In this document: positions 46,199-56,095 of the stretch, piece by piece
How the letters are laid out: the number at the start of each line of letters is the position of its first letter
How positions within the stretch are numbered: the first letter of the stretch is position 1
Assembly: GCF_040784915.1 (NCBI RefSeq)
Contig: NZ_CP160797.1
Coordinates: 3,214,137-3,278,136, forward strand
Origin: Bacillus vallismortis
Lineage (GTDB): Bacteria > Bacillota > Bacilli > Bacillales > Bacillaceae
Reading direction: 5' to 3'
Length of the DNA: 64,000 nt
Position numbers and translations under genes: made by a program
Notes under the pieces: model-generated
The model's database searches: none
What the model saw: only the letters and a program-made list of their open reading frames with translations
Told to the model about the DNA's origin: nothing

Positions 46199-48073
46199 GT
46201 GACCATGTTACGAAAAATAATCGGATGGATTTTGCTCCTTTGCATAATCCCATTGTTTGCATTTACAGTTATCGCTTCCGGAAAAGAAGTAAAACAAATG
46301 AAGTCCCTGGATCAGGTGCTTGATAAAAATATTAATCTGAAAGATATCAGCCTCGTTCAGAACAGCTACATGTATGACAGGGACGGCTCCCTTGTCTCGG
46401 AAATTGTCAGCGATCATGAAAACCGCGTGCTCGTTCCATTTGACAAGATTCCCGAGGAAGTCAAACAGATTTTCTTAACGTCTGAGGACCGGCATTTTTA
46501 CGAGCATAAAGGCTTTGACTTTATGGGAATGGTGCGGGCAACCGCTTCTAATGTAAAAGACAAGAAAATTGACCAAGGCGCCAGCACCATCACGCAGCAG
46601 CTTTCAAGAAACTTGTATTTGAGCCACGAACGCTCCTTCAGCCGCAAGCTGACTGAGCTCGCGTATTCCTATCAGCTAGAGAAAAAGTATACGAAAAATG
46701 AAATACTTGAAGCTTACTTAAATACCATTTATTTCAACAATGGGGTTTACGGCGTCGGTTCAGCGGCTGAATTCTATTTCAGCAAACCGCTGAAGTCTCT
46801 CACAGTAGGTGAAATGGCTTTTATCTGCTCTATACCTAATAACCCTACATTATATGATCCTCTCAAGCATTTTGACTACACGAAAAGCCGTCAAGAACGT
46901 TTGCTTAAAGGGTTAAAAGATGCCGGGGTCATTACGGATAAAGAGCTCAAAAAAGCCGTCAAACAAAAAATCAAACTGGATGTTGAAAAGAGAGAAGACA
47001 AATATCCGGACTACGTTTCCTACGTCAGTGATGAATTCACTCAGCTAGTGTCTGAATCAGAAGGCTTTGATAAACGGCTTCAAAAAGCGTCAGGGAAACA
47101 AAAAGAAAAGATAGAAAACGAGCTCTCCGCAAAAGTCAGTACACTGATGAAAGACGGCGTAAAAATTTATACCGCACTTGATCCGTACATGCAAAATCAA
47201 GTTGTGGCACAAATGAATTCCAAACTCCCGTATGCAAACGTTCAGGGCGGAGCGGCTGTGATTAATCACCAGACGCATCAAATCATCGCTCTATCCGGCG
47301 GGAAAAACTATCAAAAATATGATTTTAACCGCGCCTATCAGGCATACAGACAGCCAGGTTCATCCATTAAGCCGCTGCTTGATTACGGGCCTTATATTGA
47401 ACAGACCGGCGCGACAGCAAGCAGCACCATCGATGCCAGCAAGTTTTGCAGCAGAGATTATTGTCCGCAAAACTACAATAACCGCACGTACGGCACAGTG
47501 ACGATCGATACTGCGTTTAAAAATTCATACAATACACCGGCCATTAGAATGCTGGATCGTGTGGGCATCCAAAAAGCATTCAGTTATATCGAGCCGTACC
47601 ATTTCGCCAAACTTGTCGACAGCGACTACCTTCTCCCGGCGGCGCTTGGCGGGTTTACAAACGGTATGACGCCTCTTGAGATGACAAGGGCGTATACGAC
47701 ATTCGGCAACAGCGGAAGCTATATGCCGAGCCATGCGATTACAAAGGTGACAGACTTAAAAGGAAAAACGCTTTATAAATGGAATGAGAAACCGACTCAA
47801 ATATTCAGCGTCCGCACGAATATGCAGTTGAAGAAACTGATGAATTCCGTTGTGAAAAGCGGGACAGGAAAAAAAGCATATTTTAAAGCGCCTTACATTG
47901 GCGGTAAAACAGGAACATCAAATGATTATCACGACATGTGGTTCGTCGGCCTGACAGATACGTACACAATGGGTGTCTGGGTCGGAAAGGATACACCGAG
48001 CAGCGTTGAATATCTTCACAGCATCAGTCCTCAGCTTTCCATCTGGAAAGGAACGCTGCAAGCGGCTTATTAA
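46199..48073 (+). CDS. pbpD: Penicillin-binding protein 4 (class A)
   Basis: A bifunctional cell-wall enzyme of 624 residues: one N-terminal membrane anchor (about 8-26), a GT51 glycosyltransferase domain (about 55-235, catalytic Glu in TSEDRHFYEHKGFD, QGASTITQQLSRNLYL) and a transpeptidase domain (about 330-620) with SxxK in PGSSIKPLLDYG, SxN in KNSYNTPAIRML and GGKTGTSNDYHD. The GTG at 46199 follows AGGAG by eight bases; an ATG two codons later is possible. Monocistronic or read into yuxK 20 bp downstream. Confidence 0.95.
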   Translation: MTMLRKIIGWILLLCIIPLFAFTVIASGKEVKQMKSLDQVLDKNINLKDISLVQNSYMYDRDGSLVSEIVSDHENRVLVPFDKIPEEVKQIFLTSEDRHFYEHKGFDFMGMVRATASNVKDKKIDQGASTITQQLSRNLYLSHERSFSRKLTELAYSYQLEKKYTKNEILEAYLNTIYFNNGVYGVGSAAEFYFSKPLKSLTVGEMAFICSIPNNPTLYDPLKHFDYTKSRQERLLKGLKDAGVITDKELKKAVKQKIKLDVEKREDKYPDYVSYVSDEFTQLVSESEGFDKRLQKASGKQKEKIENELSAKVSTLMKDGVKIYTALDPYMQNQVVAQMNSKLPYANVQGGAAVINHQTHQIIALSGGKNYQKYDFNRAYQAYRQPGSSIKPLLDYGPYIEQTGATASSTIDASKFCSRDYCPQNYNNRTYGTVTIDTAFKNSYNTPAIRMLDRVGIQKAFSYIEPYHFAKLVDSDYLLPAALGGFTNGMTPLEMTRAYTTFGNSGSYMPSHAITKVTDLKGKTLYKWNEKPTQIFSVRTNMQLKKLMNSVVKSGTGKKAYFKAPYIGGKTGTSNDYHDMWFVGLTDTYTMGVWVGKDTPSSVEYLHSISPQLSIWKGTLQAAY

Positions 48074-48093
48074 AGGATCGGAGGGGATATGGC

Positions 48094-48507
48094 GTGACAT
48101 CAGAACAAATTCCAAATCGCGTTTTGCTGTTTGACGGCGTGTGCAATTTATGCAATGGCGCCGTGCAATTTATCATTAAACGTGATCCAGACGGATTGAT
48201 TTCTTTTACATCGCTGCAGTCGGAAACAGGACAGAGCCTGCTGAAAAAAAGCGGGCTCCCGACTGATCAGTTTGACAGTTTTGTCTTTATTGAAGACGGC
48301 CAAGTGTACACAAAATCAACTGCAGCCATCAAGGTTCTCAGACATCTGCGAGGCCCATGGCGGCTCTTCGTCCTGTTTTTTGCAGTGCCGAAACCTGTCA
48401 GAGATATGATCTATTCTTTCATTGCCAAAAACCGCTATAAGTGGTTTGGCAAAAAAAATGAATGTATGCTCCCCTCCCCTTCTATTAAAAAAAGATTTTT
48501 ACCATAA
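48094..48507 (+). CDS. yuxK: DCC family thiol-disulfide oxidoreductase-like protein YuxK
   Basis: The 137-residue protein belongs to the DUF393/DCC family, with the thioredoxin-like motif DGVCNLCNG (Cys17, Cys20) near the N-terminus and the family segments VYTKSTAAIKVLRHL and RYKWFGKKNECM. The GTG start is seven bases after GGAGGGG. Redox function is inferred from the fold only. It closely follows pbpD. Confidence 0.9.
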   Translation: MTSEQIPNRVLLFDGVCNLCNGAVQFIIKRDPDGLISFTSLQSETGQSLLKKSGLPTDQFDSFVFIEDGQVYTKSTAAIKVLRHLRGPWRLFVLFFAVPKPVRDMIYSFIAKNRYKWFGKKNECMLPSPSIKKRFLP

Positions 48508-48514
48508 ACGAAAA

Positions 48515-48546
48515 AATGGCTAGCTTACACAGGTAAGCTAGCCATT
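48515..48546. terminator. Terminator between yuxK and yufK
   Basis: AATGGCTAGCTTAC and GTAAGCTAGCCATT form a perfect 14-bp stem with loop ACAG. The T-run is on the minus strand (for yufK), and the hairpin includes the last yufK codons. Confidence 0.85.
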
Positions 48547-49082
48547 ATGCTATTATAAAGCTTGATAAATATGAACAGAATACCGATAACAAAGGTAAAC
48601 CAAAACAGCAGTTCCAATAGAATGAATCCGACTAATGACATGAGAGAAAGCGTTGGATAAATCCGGTATACGATAAAAACAAAGTAAACAAGCGTAACGA
48701 CCGCAAACCAGATAACAATCCAGATGACATTTTGCAAAAGCACAAAGGATAAAATCCCGCCGCCTAAATAAACCATGGAACCCATTCTGATTGTTTTCAG
48801 GTTGTTCCCTTCCGGATCATTAGCAAAAAACAGCAATGACAGTTCGGTCACGGTATTCGCAATTAATTTCAGAGCGGACAGAACCATAAAATATAAAAGT
48901 GCAAAGGCGGCAAATAACGCAAGCCTGATCCCTTTCTCTGAAAAATAGTCAAGCATTCCATCATACATTCCGAAAGAAGACAGCAGCTTCAACGCGTAAA
49001 GTGAAGTGGAAATCGATAAAGACGAACTAAAAAGCAGGATCGCAATCAGCGGAAAGTATCCTGTCAAATAAGTATTTTTCAT
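48525..49082 (-). CDS. yufK: Membrane protein YufK
   Basis: The 185-residue protein has five hydrophobic segments (about 8-30, 52-75, 95-113, 115-135, 147-175) with few charged residues. I chose the ATG at 49082 (MKNTYLTGYF) behind AAAGGGA; a longer frame of 21 more codons lacks a ribosome site. Function unknown. Divergent from malK, with a 177-bp spacer that must contain both promoters. Confidence 0.85.
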   Translation of the reverse strand: MKNTYLTGYFPLIAILLFSSSLSISTSLYALKLLSSFGMYDGMLDYFSEKGIRLALFAAFALLYFMVLSALKLIANTVTELSLLFFANDPEGNNLKTIRMGSMVYLGGGILSFVLLQNVIWIVIWFAVVTLVYFVFIVYRIYPTLSLMSLVGFILLELLFWFTFVIGILFIFIKLYNSIMASLPV

Positions 49083-49259
49083 ATAAAAAAGTCCCTTTCT
49101 ATAATCTACCTCATTTATTATGGAGGACTTAAAACGCATTGACAAGATAAATTATTCCATTTTTTCTCCTTTTTACGAATTAAGATCCCAAATCTTCACA
49201 AAGCAGCATTTTGAGGGTAAAGTAGTACGCAGGAATCATAAAACGTAAGGAAGTTTTAT

Positions 49260-50861
49260 ATGAAAAAAACATTAAAATTGCAAACCAGACTCACCATATT
49301 TGTTTGTATCGTTGTGTTAATCGCACTGCTCATTACATTTTTCACAGTCGGTGCCCAAACCACCCAACGGGTTAGAGATGAAGAAAAAACCACAGCGCTG
49401 CAGACTGCTGAAATGGTGGCCGAAGCGCCGATTACAGCCGTATCTTTAGAGAGCGGAGAAAAACAGAAGGAACTGCAAAGCTACACAAAACGGGTTCAGA
49501 ACATCACCGGCACGGAATTTGTTGTCGTCATGGATATGAACGGCATTCGCAAAACCCATCCTGACACGAGCAAAATTGGAAAAAAATTCATGGGCGGCGA
49601 TGAATCCGAAGCATTAAAAGGACATGTTCATATCAGCACGGCCTCTGGCACGCTCGGGAAATCACAGAGGGCATTCGTCCCTGTCTACGCGGGGAATGGA
49701 AAACAAGTCGGTGCAGTCGCGGTCGGCATCACCGTAAATGAAATTGATGAAGTTATCAGCCATAGCTTACGTCCGCTCTACTTTATTATCTGCGTCAGCA
49801 TTTTCGTCGGTGTGATCGGAGCTGTTATCGTTGCCCGTACGGTGAAAAATATCATGTACGGTCTTGAACCTTATGAAATTGCGACTCTTCTCGAAGAACG
49901 AAGTGCGATGCTGGAATCGACAAAGGAAGGAATACTCGCTGTCGATGAACACGGCAAAATTAAACTTGCCAATGCGGAAGCAAAGCGCCTATTCGTGAAA
50001 ATGGGCATCAACACAAATCCTTTCGATCAGGATGTCAATGACATTCTGCCGAAAAGCCGCCTGAAAAAGGTCATTGAGACAAAAAAACCTCTTCAAGACA
50101 GAGACATCCGCATTAACGGACTGGAGCTTGTGTTTAATGAAGTTCCCATCCAGCTGAAAGGACAAACCGTCGGAGCGATTGCGACATTTCGTGACAAAAC
50201 CGAGGTAAAACACTTAGCTGAACAGCTTTCCGGTGTTAAAATGTATGCAAACGCACTGAGAGCGCAGTCTCATGAATTTATGAACAAACTGCATGTCATA
50301 TTAGGTCTCGTCCAGCTGAAAGAGTATGACGACCTTGAAGATTATATAAAAGATATTGCCATTCAGCAAAAGTCAGAAACAAGCGAAATTATAAATGATA
50401 TCAAAAGCTCCGTGCTGGCCGGTTTTCTGCTTGGAAAACAGAGCTTCATACGGGAGCAGGGCGCAAATCTTGATATTGAATGCAGCGGTGTCATCCCGAA
50501 CGCGGCAGACCCTTCAGTCATTCATGAACTCATTACAATCATTGGAAATCTCATCAACAACGGGCTGGACGCCGTTGCCAATATGCCGAAAAAACAAATC
50601 ACCATGTCCATGCGTTTTCATAACAGCATACTGGACATTGAAATTACCGATACAGGTGCAGGCATGTCTGAAGAAGATCAAGCCAAAGTGTTTGAACAAG
50701 GCTATTCAACAAAGGGCAAGAACCGGGGATTCGGCCTTTCTTTTACACAGCAAAGCATCGAAAATTTAAAGGGCCAAATGATTCTCACAAGCGAAAAGAA
50801 TGAAGGAACGACATTCAGTCTTCGCGTCCCGTACGAACCGAAGGAGGAAAATCATGATTAA
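49260..50861 (+). CDS. malK: Malate sensor histidine kinase MalK
   Basis: MalK senses external malate and activates MalR. The 533-residue CitA/DcuS-type kinase has a membrane segment (about 11-33), an extracellular sCache/PDC domain (about 35-170, with [17 protein letters not shown]), a second membrane segment (about 173-193), a cytoplasmic PAS domain (about 210-315), the phosphorylated His338 in [14 protein letters not shown] and a HATPase domain ([17 protein letters not shown]). Its stop overlaps the malR start by eight bases. Formerly yufL. Confidence 0.94.
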   Translation: MKKTLKLQTRLTIFVCIVVLIALLITFFTVGAQTTQRVRDEEKTTALQTAEMVAEAPITAVSLESGEKQKELQSYTKRVQNITGTEFVVVMDMNGIRKTHPDTSKIGKKFMGGDESEALKGHVHISTASGTLGKSQRAFVPVYAGNGKQVGAVAVGITVNEIDEVISHSLRPLYFIICVSIFVGVIGAVIVARTVKNIMYGLEPYEIATLLEERSAMLESTKEGILAVDEHGKIKLANAEAKRLFVKMGINTNPFDQDVNDILPKSRLKKVIETKKPLQDRDIRINGLELVFNEVPIQLKGQTVGAIATFRDKTEVKHLAEQLSGVKMYANALRAQSHEFMNKLHVILGLVQLKEYDDLEDYIKDIAIQQKSETSEIINDIKSSVLAGFLLGKQSFIREQGANLDIECSGVIPNAADPSVIHELITIIGNLINNGLDAVANMPKKQITMSMRFHNSILDIEITDTGAGMSEEDQAKVFEQGYSTKGKNRGFGLSFTQQSIENLKGQMILTSEKNEGTTFSLRVPYEPKEENHD

Positions 50862-51561
50862 TGTACTAATAGTTGAAGATGACCCCATGGTGGGTGAATT
50901 AAATAAAAGATACTTAAGCCAAATAGAAGGCTTTCAGCTGAAAGGCATCGCCTCTTCCTTTCAAAGCGCTCTGCATATTTTAGGAGAGCATCACATCGAC
51001 CTCATTTTGCTCGATATTTATATGCCGGGTAAAAACGGGCTGGAACTGCTAACGGAACTGAGAGCACAAAATGAAGCAGTTGACGTGATTGTGATCTCGG
51101 CGGCCAGTGAGCTTGACGTGATCAAGAAAACACTTCGTTACGGCGCTGTCGATTATTTAATCAAACCGTTTGAATTTGAACGTTTCCAAACAGCCCTGTC
51201 TGATTACAGGCGGAAACAAAAGGTTTATTCAACCCATCGCAACATGAGCCAAAAAGAACTGGACGCCGAGCTTTTTCAAAAGAAAGAAGCAACAGAAAAA
51301 GTACAGCTTCCTAAAGGCCTGACAAAAAGCACGCTGAATCTGATTTGGTCCAGTATCCAATCATTTGAAAATGAATCTTTTACGACAGAAGACTTAGCAA
51401 AGCATACAGAAATCTCTCAAGTATCCATACGAAAATACTTGAAATTTCTTGAAGATATACAGGTTCTGAATGTAGAAATGGCGTACGGAACAATCGGAAG
51501 ACCTGTGTTTCAGTACAACGTCAACACAGGAAACTTTAACGGAATTAAGCAATATCTATAA
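50854..51561 (+). CDS. malR: Malate response regulator MalR
   Basis: The 235-residue CitB-type response regulator has a receiver domain (phosphorylated Asp54 in [13 protein letters not shown], Lys in YLIKPFEFE) and a C-terminal HTH ([20 protein letters not shown]). In B. subtilis MalR activates maeN and malic enzyme genes. The ATG at 50854 follows AAGGAGG; a longer frame overlaps malK and lacks a ribosome site. Here its target gene maeN lies directly downstream. Formerly yufM. Confidence 0.94.
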   Translation: MINVLIVEDDPMVGELNKRYLSQIEGFQLKGIASSFQSALHILGEHHIDLILLDIYMPGKNGLELLTELRAQNEAVDVIVISAASELDVIKKTLRYGAVDYLIKPFEFERFQTALSDYRRKQKVYSTHRNMSQKELDAELFQKKEATEKVQLPKGLTKSTLNLIWSSIQSFENESFTTEDLAKHTEISQVSIRKYLKFLEDIQVLNVEMAYGTIGRPVFQYNVNTGNFNGIKQYL

Positions 51562-51713
51562 GAAAACGCACTGTTCACTCTGAAGCGCCGTTAACTAAAC
51601 AGTTATAAAAGCAACGGCTCACTCTAAAGACATATCTATGACTCTGATCTCTTAACAATTCTCGCTTGGCTAATGCCGGGCGTGCCTCGCATAAAAGGAA
51701 AACGATAAAACAT

Positions 51714-51747
51714 TCTCCCTGGGAAGACGCTTCTCAGGGATTTTTTC
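51714..51747 (+). terminator. Intrinsic terminator between malR and maeN
   Basis: TCCCTG-GAAG and CTTC-CAGGGA arms form an 11-bp stem (one G-T pair) with a three-base loop and six T. It separates malK-malR from maeN. It may be the terminator of the missing nup operon (inference). Confidence 0.8.
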
Positions 51748-51809
51748 TAATCCAAACGTCCTCATTAATTTAATTGTTTATCAGTTTTTTAACTTAAAAA
51801 AATATGAAG

Positions 51810-51823
51810 TGTTAACGCTTTCT
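51810..51823 (+). promoter_or_regulatory. Candidate cre-like site upstream of maeN
   Basis: Read on the minus strand, AGAAAGCGTTAACA matches TGNAANCGNWNNCA at all fixed positions but the first. It lies about 40 bp before the maeN start. CcpA control at this spot is only a possibility, and a MalR site may overlap. Confidence 0.35.
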
Positions 51824-51860
51824 TGTAGACTGTAACAAACAATACATGGGGGTGTATGAC

Positions 51861-53207
51861 ATGGGAGCAATTCCAAAATCAGGGGTAAATTCACCTGAAC
51901 AAAAAGACCTACAGGAGAAAAACCTGTTTCAAAAAATATGGACTTGGGAAATCGGTGTGATTCCTTTGCCATTATACACAGTATTAGCTGTTATTATTAT
52001 TCTTTCAGCGTATTACAATGAGCTGCCCGCAAATATGCTTGGCGGGTTTGCCATCATCATGATTCTGGGTGTGTTTCTTGGAGACATCGGCCAGCGCATT
52101 CCGATATTGAAGGATATTGGCGGCCCTGCCATTTTATCTTTGTTTGTCCCTTCATTTTTAGTCTTTTACAATGTGCTGAATCCAACATCTATAGACGCTG
52201 TAACCAATTTGATGAAAACGTCTAACTTCCTTTATTTCTATATCGCTTGTCTTGTTGTGGGAAGTATTCTCGGAATGAACAGAACTGTTTTAATACAAGG
52301 TTTTATCAGAATGTTCGTTCCACTCGTTGCAGGAACGATCGCGGCGGTTACAGCCGGCATACTTGTCGGATTTATTTTTGGCTACAGCGCCTATGATTCC
52401 TTTTTCTTTGTCGTTGTTCCGATTATTGCCGGGGGAATAGGTGAAGGCATTTTACCGCTTTCGATCGCCTATTCACAAATACTCGGTTCATCCGCTGATG
52501 TGTATGTGTCTCAGCTGGTTCCCGCCGCTATTATCGGAAACGTTTTTGCTATCATCTGTGCAGCTTTAATGAAAAAGCTTGGCGATAAGCGTCCAGATCT
52601 AAATGGAAACGGACGGCTTGTCAAATCTAAAAAAGCAAATGAGATTTTCAATCAAAAAGAAGCCGAAGCAAAAATTGATTTTAAACTGATGGGAGCCGGT
52701 GTTCTGCTCGCGTGTACATTCTTTATTTTCGGCGGGTTATTGGAGAAATTTCTCTTCATCCCGGGCGCGATCTTGATGATTATTTCAGCTGCGGCTGTCA
52801 AGTATGCGAATATTCTTCCGAAAAAAATGGAAGATGGCGCCTACCAGCTTTATAAATTTGTTTCGTCCAGCTTTACATGGCCGCTGATGGTCGGTCTCGG
52901 GATCCTCTTTATTCCGTTAGATGACGTGGCGGCTGTGATTTCTATTCCGTTTGTCATCATATGTATTTCAGTTGTTGTCGCAATGATTGCTTCTGGATAT
53001 TTTGTGGGCAAGCTGATGAACATGTACCCGGTTGAATCCGCAATCGTGACCTGCTGCCACAGCGGTCTCGGCGGAACGGGTGATGTTGCGATTTTATCAG
53101 CGTCAGGAAGAATGGGCCTTATGCCGTTCGCCCAAATTTCCACCCGTCTCGGCGGTGCAGGCACAGTCATTTGCGCGACAGTTCTGCTTCGTTTTTTCAC
53201 TTCATAA
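51861..53207 (+). CDS. maeN: Na+/malate symporter MaeN
   Basis: The 448-residue permease belongs to the 2-hydroxycarboxylate (CitS) family with about 11 hydrophobic segments and the two reentrant-loop motifs GGxG: PIIAGGIGEGILPLS and CHSGLGGTGDVAILSA. It takes up malate with sodium ions. I chose the ATG at 51861, six bases after GGGGGTG; an ATG five codons earlier precedes that site. In 168 the nupNOPQ genes lie between malR and maeN; here the distance is only 299 bp. Formerly yufR. Confidence 0.95.
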   Translation: MGAIPKSGVNSPEQKDLQEKNLFQKIWTWEIGVIPLPLYTVLAVIIILSAYYNELPANMLGGFAIIMILGVFLGDIGQRIPILKDIGGPAILSLFVPSFLVFYNVLNPTSIDAVTNLMKTSNFLYFYIACLVVGSILGMNRTVLIQGFIRMFVPLVAGTIAAVTAGILVGFIFGYSAYDSFFFVVVPIIAGGIGEGILPLSIAYSQILGSSADVYVSQLVPAAIIGNVFAIICAALMKKLGDKRPDLNGNGRLVKSKKANEIFNQKEAEAKIDFKLMGAGVLLACTFFIFGGLLEKFLFIPGAILMIISAAAVKYANILPKKMEDGAYQLYKFVSSSFTWPLMVGLGILFIPLDDVAAVISIPFVIICISVVVAMIASGYFVGKLMNMYPVESAIVTCCHSGLGGTGDVAILSASGRMGLMPFAQISTRLGGAGTVICATVLLRFFTS

Positions 53208-53212
53208 ACAGT

Positions 53213-53246
53213 GAAAGAGTTCCGTTCTATGCGGAACTCTTTTTTT
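53213..53246 (+). terminator. Terminator of maeN
   Basis: AAAGAGTTCCG and CGGAACTCTTT form an 11-bp stem followed by TTTT; it also covers the end of the convergent yufS. Confidence 0.88.
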
Positions 53247-53460
53247 ATCTGTTCACAATCCGAATATACTCTCGGGGAGCAAACGGCATATCCTTTGATT
53301 CCATCTCACTCATTCTGGCTGACAGGTGGTGCTCCAGTAAATACAGCTCCCACTCATCACTAGCCGCCGTACCGCTGCGCCCGTCATATTGATTTAAAAT
53401 GAATGCACCCGTAAATACTGTGCAGAATAAACCCGAACATATCAAAACCTTTCTCTTCAC
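53245..53460 (-). CDS. yufS: Small secreted or membrane-anchored protein YufS
   Basis: The 71-residue protein has a basic N-terminus and one hydrophobic segment (MKRKVLICSGLFCTVFTGAF), followed by a hydrophilic domain (WELYLLEHHLSARMSEMES, FAPREYIRIVNR). It could be a signal peptide or a membrane anchor; no lipobox. AAGGAGCTGGTC precedes the ATG. Unknown function. Convergent with maeN, divergent from the mrp operon. Confidence 0.8.
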   Translation of the reverse strand: MKRKVLICSGLFCTVFTGAFILNQYDGRSGTAASDEWELYLLEHHLSARMSEMESKDMPFAPREYIRIVNR

Positions 53461-53606
53461 ATGACCAGCTCCTTACATTCAGCTTGAGCAGGAATGATTT
53501 TAAATATACAAATAGGTTTATTTTTGTTAGACTTATTTTAAGGTCAAAGGAACTCATAAAATCCTATTTTGCAGTTCGAAGCATGGCGGCTTGCAGAAAA
53601 GTGCGA

Positions 53607-53612
53607 TATAAT
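53607..53612 (+). promoter_or_regulatory. Candidate -10 box of the mrp operon
   Basis: TATAAT lies 78 bp before the mrpA start in the 229-bp spacer. The -35 region is unclear. The remainder of the spacer is AT-rich without another feature I can name. Confidence 0.45.
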
Positions 53613-53689
53613 TTGGACTAGGTCGTTTGACCGTATATTGATACATAGCGCATTTTTTAATTGAGAACAAGAAAAAGGAGGTCTTATCT

Positions 53690-56095
53690 TTGCAGCTCTT
53701 ACATTTTGCTATTTTATCGCCTTTTTTATTTGCTCTTTTCATTCCCATCTTGGCAAAATACGCAAAAAGAGTGCACACGGGCTGGTTTGTGTTGATCCTG
53801 CCCGTCTTGCTGTTTATATACTTTCTCCCAATGATCAGGATGACACAATCGGGAGAAACATTGCGGTCGGTATTGGAGTGGATTCCTTCACTTGGCATTA
53901 ATTTCACCGTTTATATAGACGGCCTCGGATTGTTATTCGCCTTGCTGATCACAGGCATCGGCTCTTTGGTCACTCTTTACAGCATTTTTTATTTATCAAA
54001 AGAAAAAGAACAGCTTGGGCCCTTTTATGTCTATTTATTGATGTTCATGGGCGCTATGCTTGGTGTCGTTCTTGTAGACAATGTCATGGTTCTCTATATG
54101 TTTTGGGAGCTTACCAGCCTTTCATCCTTTTTGCTGATCGGCTATTGGTATAAGCGTGAAAAGTCGCGCTACGGCGCAGCCAAATCACTTTTGATTACGG
54201 TCAGCGGCGGGCTGTGCATGCTCGGCGGATTTATTCTCCTCTATCTGATAACGGATTCCTTCAGTATTAGAGAGATGATCCATCAAGTTCAATTAATTGC
54301 CGGCCACGACTTGTTTATTCCGGCGATGATTCTCATTTTATTAGGGGCATTTACGAAATCCGCGCAATTCCCTTTTTATATCTGGCTGCCTGACGCAATG
54401 GAAGCTCCGACGCCTGTCAGCGCTTATCTTCATTCAGCTACGATGGTGAAAGCCGGCATTTATATCATTGCGAGGTTCAGTCCTATTTTCGCCTTTTCAG
54501 CTCAATGGTTTTGGATCGTTTCCCTCGTCGGGCTCATTACGATGGTCTGGAGTTCTTTCCAAGCCGTGAAACAAACCGATTTAAAATCGATTTTGGCGTT
54601 TTCAACCGTCAGCCAGCTCGGCATGATCATCTCCATGCTTGGTGCCAGTGCCGCGGCTCTTCATTACGGCCATACAGAATATTATACAGTTGCCGCCATG
54701 GCTGCCATTTTCCATTTAATCAACCATGCTACCTTTAAAGGAAGCTTGTTTATGGCAGTCGGCATTATCGATCACGAAACAGGCACACGGGATATCCGGA
54801 AGCTCGGCGGCTTGATGGCGATTATGCCAATTACGTTTACCATTTCCTTAATCGGGACATTTTCAATGGCCGGCCTTCCGCCGTTTAACGGATTTTTGAG
54901 TAAAGAAATGTTTTTCACAAGCATGCTTCGCGTGACACATTTCGATCTGTTCAACGTGCAGACATGGGGCATTCTATTCCCTGTTCTCGCCTGGGTCGGA
55001 AGCGTCTTTACATTTATCTACAGCATGAAATTGCTGTTTAAAACGTTCAGGGGAAAATACCAGCCTGAGCAGCTTAAAAAACAGGCTCACGAAGCGCCTG
55101 CGGGCATGCTCGTAGCACCTGTCATTCTTGCCGCTTTGGTTGTCAGTCTCTTCTTTTTCCCGAATATATTGTCGTACAGCTTGATTGAGCCGGCGATGAA
55201 CTCAATCTATCCGACGCTGCTGGACAGCCACGAGAAATTCCATGTGCACATTACACAATGGCATGGGCCGACAACAGAATTGAAAATGACAGCCGGCATC
55301 ATTATTCTCGGCATCCTTGGATATGTGACGTTGAATAAGTGGAAAGGATTCTATAAACTGTTTCCTTCGAAACTGACACTCAATCGATTATACGATAAGC
55401 TTCTGGCCGTCATGGAAAAAGGCTCTTACCGAGTCACTAGACAATATATGACCGGGTTTTTAAGGGATTATTTGCTGTATATCTTCGCTGGTTTCATCAT
55501 TTTGATGGGCGGAGCTATGATGATCAAAGGCGGATTTTCATTTACAACAGAAGGAATGGCTGAAATCGGCGGATACGAAATGATTCTGACGCTTGTCATG
55601 ATCAGCGCCACAGCGGCCACTGTTTTTGCCCGTTCAAGATTGACAGCGATTATCTCTCTTGGTGTGGTCGGTTATACGCTCGCATTGTTTTTTGTGATTT
55701 TCAGAGCGCCGGACTTAGCATTGACTCAGCTTGTCATTGAAACCATTTCTGTGGCGCTGTTCCTGCTTTGTTTCTACCATCTGCCGCAATTGAGACTGAA
55801 AAGGAAAACGAGAACGTTCCGATTGACGAACTTTATCATTGCTTTAGGAGTCGGCATTATCGTTACCCTGCTTGGCATCGCATCTTCAAGCCAGCGGACA
55901 AAAGACAGCATTTCATCCTTCTTCTTAAAACACAGCCATGATCTCGGCGGAGGGGATAATGTTGTCAACGTCATCCTCGTTGATTTCAGGGGCTTTGATA
56001 CAATGTTTGAAATAACGGTGCTGGCTGTTGCCGCTCTCGGCATCTACAGCATGATTAAAACAAAAGTAAAAGAGGAGGGGAGAAGCGGTGAATGA
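53690..56095 (+). CDS. mrpA: Na+/H+ antiporter subunit MrpA
   Basis: The 801-residue subunit resembles complex I subunit NuoL with an added MrpA-specific C-terminal part (about 600-800). About 20 hydrophobic segments; proton-channel motifs are seen in MFWELTSLSSFLLIGYWY (Glu) and the Lys/His-bearing AFTKSAQFPFYIWLPDAMEAPTPVSAYLH. The start is TTG at 53690, eight bases after AAAGGAGG. The operon gives alkali and sodium resistance and, in B. subtilis, cholate resistance. Overlaps mrpB by eight bases. Confidence 0.96.
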   Translation: MQLLHFAILSPFLFALFIPILAKYAKRVHTGWFVLILPVLLFIYFLPMIRMTQSGETLRSVLEWIPSLGINFTVYIDGLGLLFALLITGIGSLVTLYSIFYLSKEKEQLGPFYVYLLMFMGAMLGVVLVDNVMVLYMFWELTSLSSFLLIGYWYKREKSRYGAAKSLLITVSGGLCMLGGFILLYLITDSFSIREMIHQVQLIAGHDLFIPAMILILLGAFTKSAQFPFYIWLPDAMEAPTPVSAYLHSATMVKAGIYIIARFSPIFAFSAQWFWIVSLVGLITMVWSSFQAVKQTDLKSILAFSTVSQLGMIISMLGASAAALHYGHTEYYTVAAMAAIFHLINHATFKGSLFMAVGIIDHETGTRDIRKLGGLMAIMPITFTISLIGTFSMAGLPPFNGFLSKEMFFTSMLRVTHFDLFNVQTWGILFPVLAWVGSVFTFIYSMKLLFKTFRGKYQPEQLKKQAHEAPAGMLVAPVILAALVVSLFFFPNILSYSLIEPAMNSIYPTLLDSHEKFHVHITQWHGPTTELKMTAGIIILGILGYVTLNKWKGFYKLFPSKLTLNRLYDKLLAVMEKGSYRVTRQYMTGFLRDYLLYIFAGFIILMGGAMMIKGGFSFTTEGMAEIGGYEMILTLVMISATAATVFARSRLTAIISLGVVGYTLALFFVIFRAPDLALTQLVIETISVALFLLCFYHLPQLRLKRKTRTFRLTNFIIALGVGIIVTLLGIASSSQRTKDSISSFFLKHSHDLGGGDNVVNVILVDFRGFDTMFEITVLAVAALGIYSMIKTKVKEEGRSGE

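Noticed and set aside
53554-53907. 117-codon minus-strand frame over the mrp promoter and mrpA start
   Set aside because: Antisense to mrpA and without ribosome site or protein signature.
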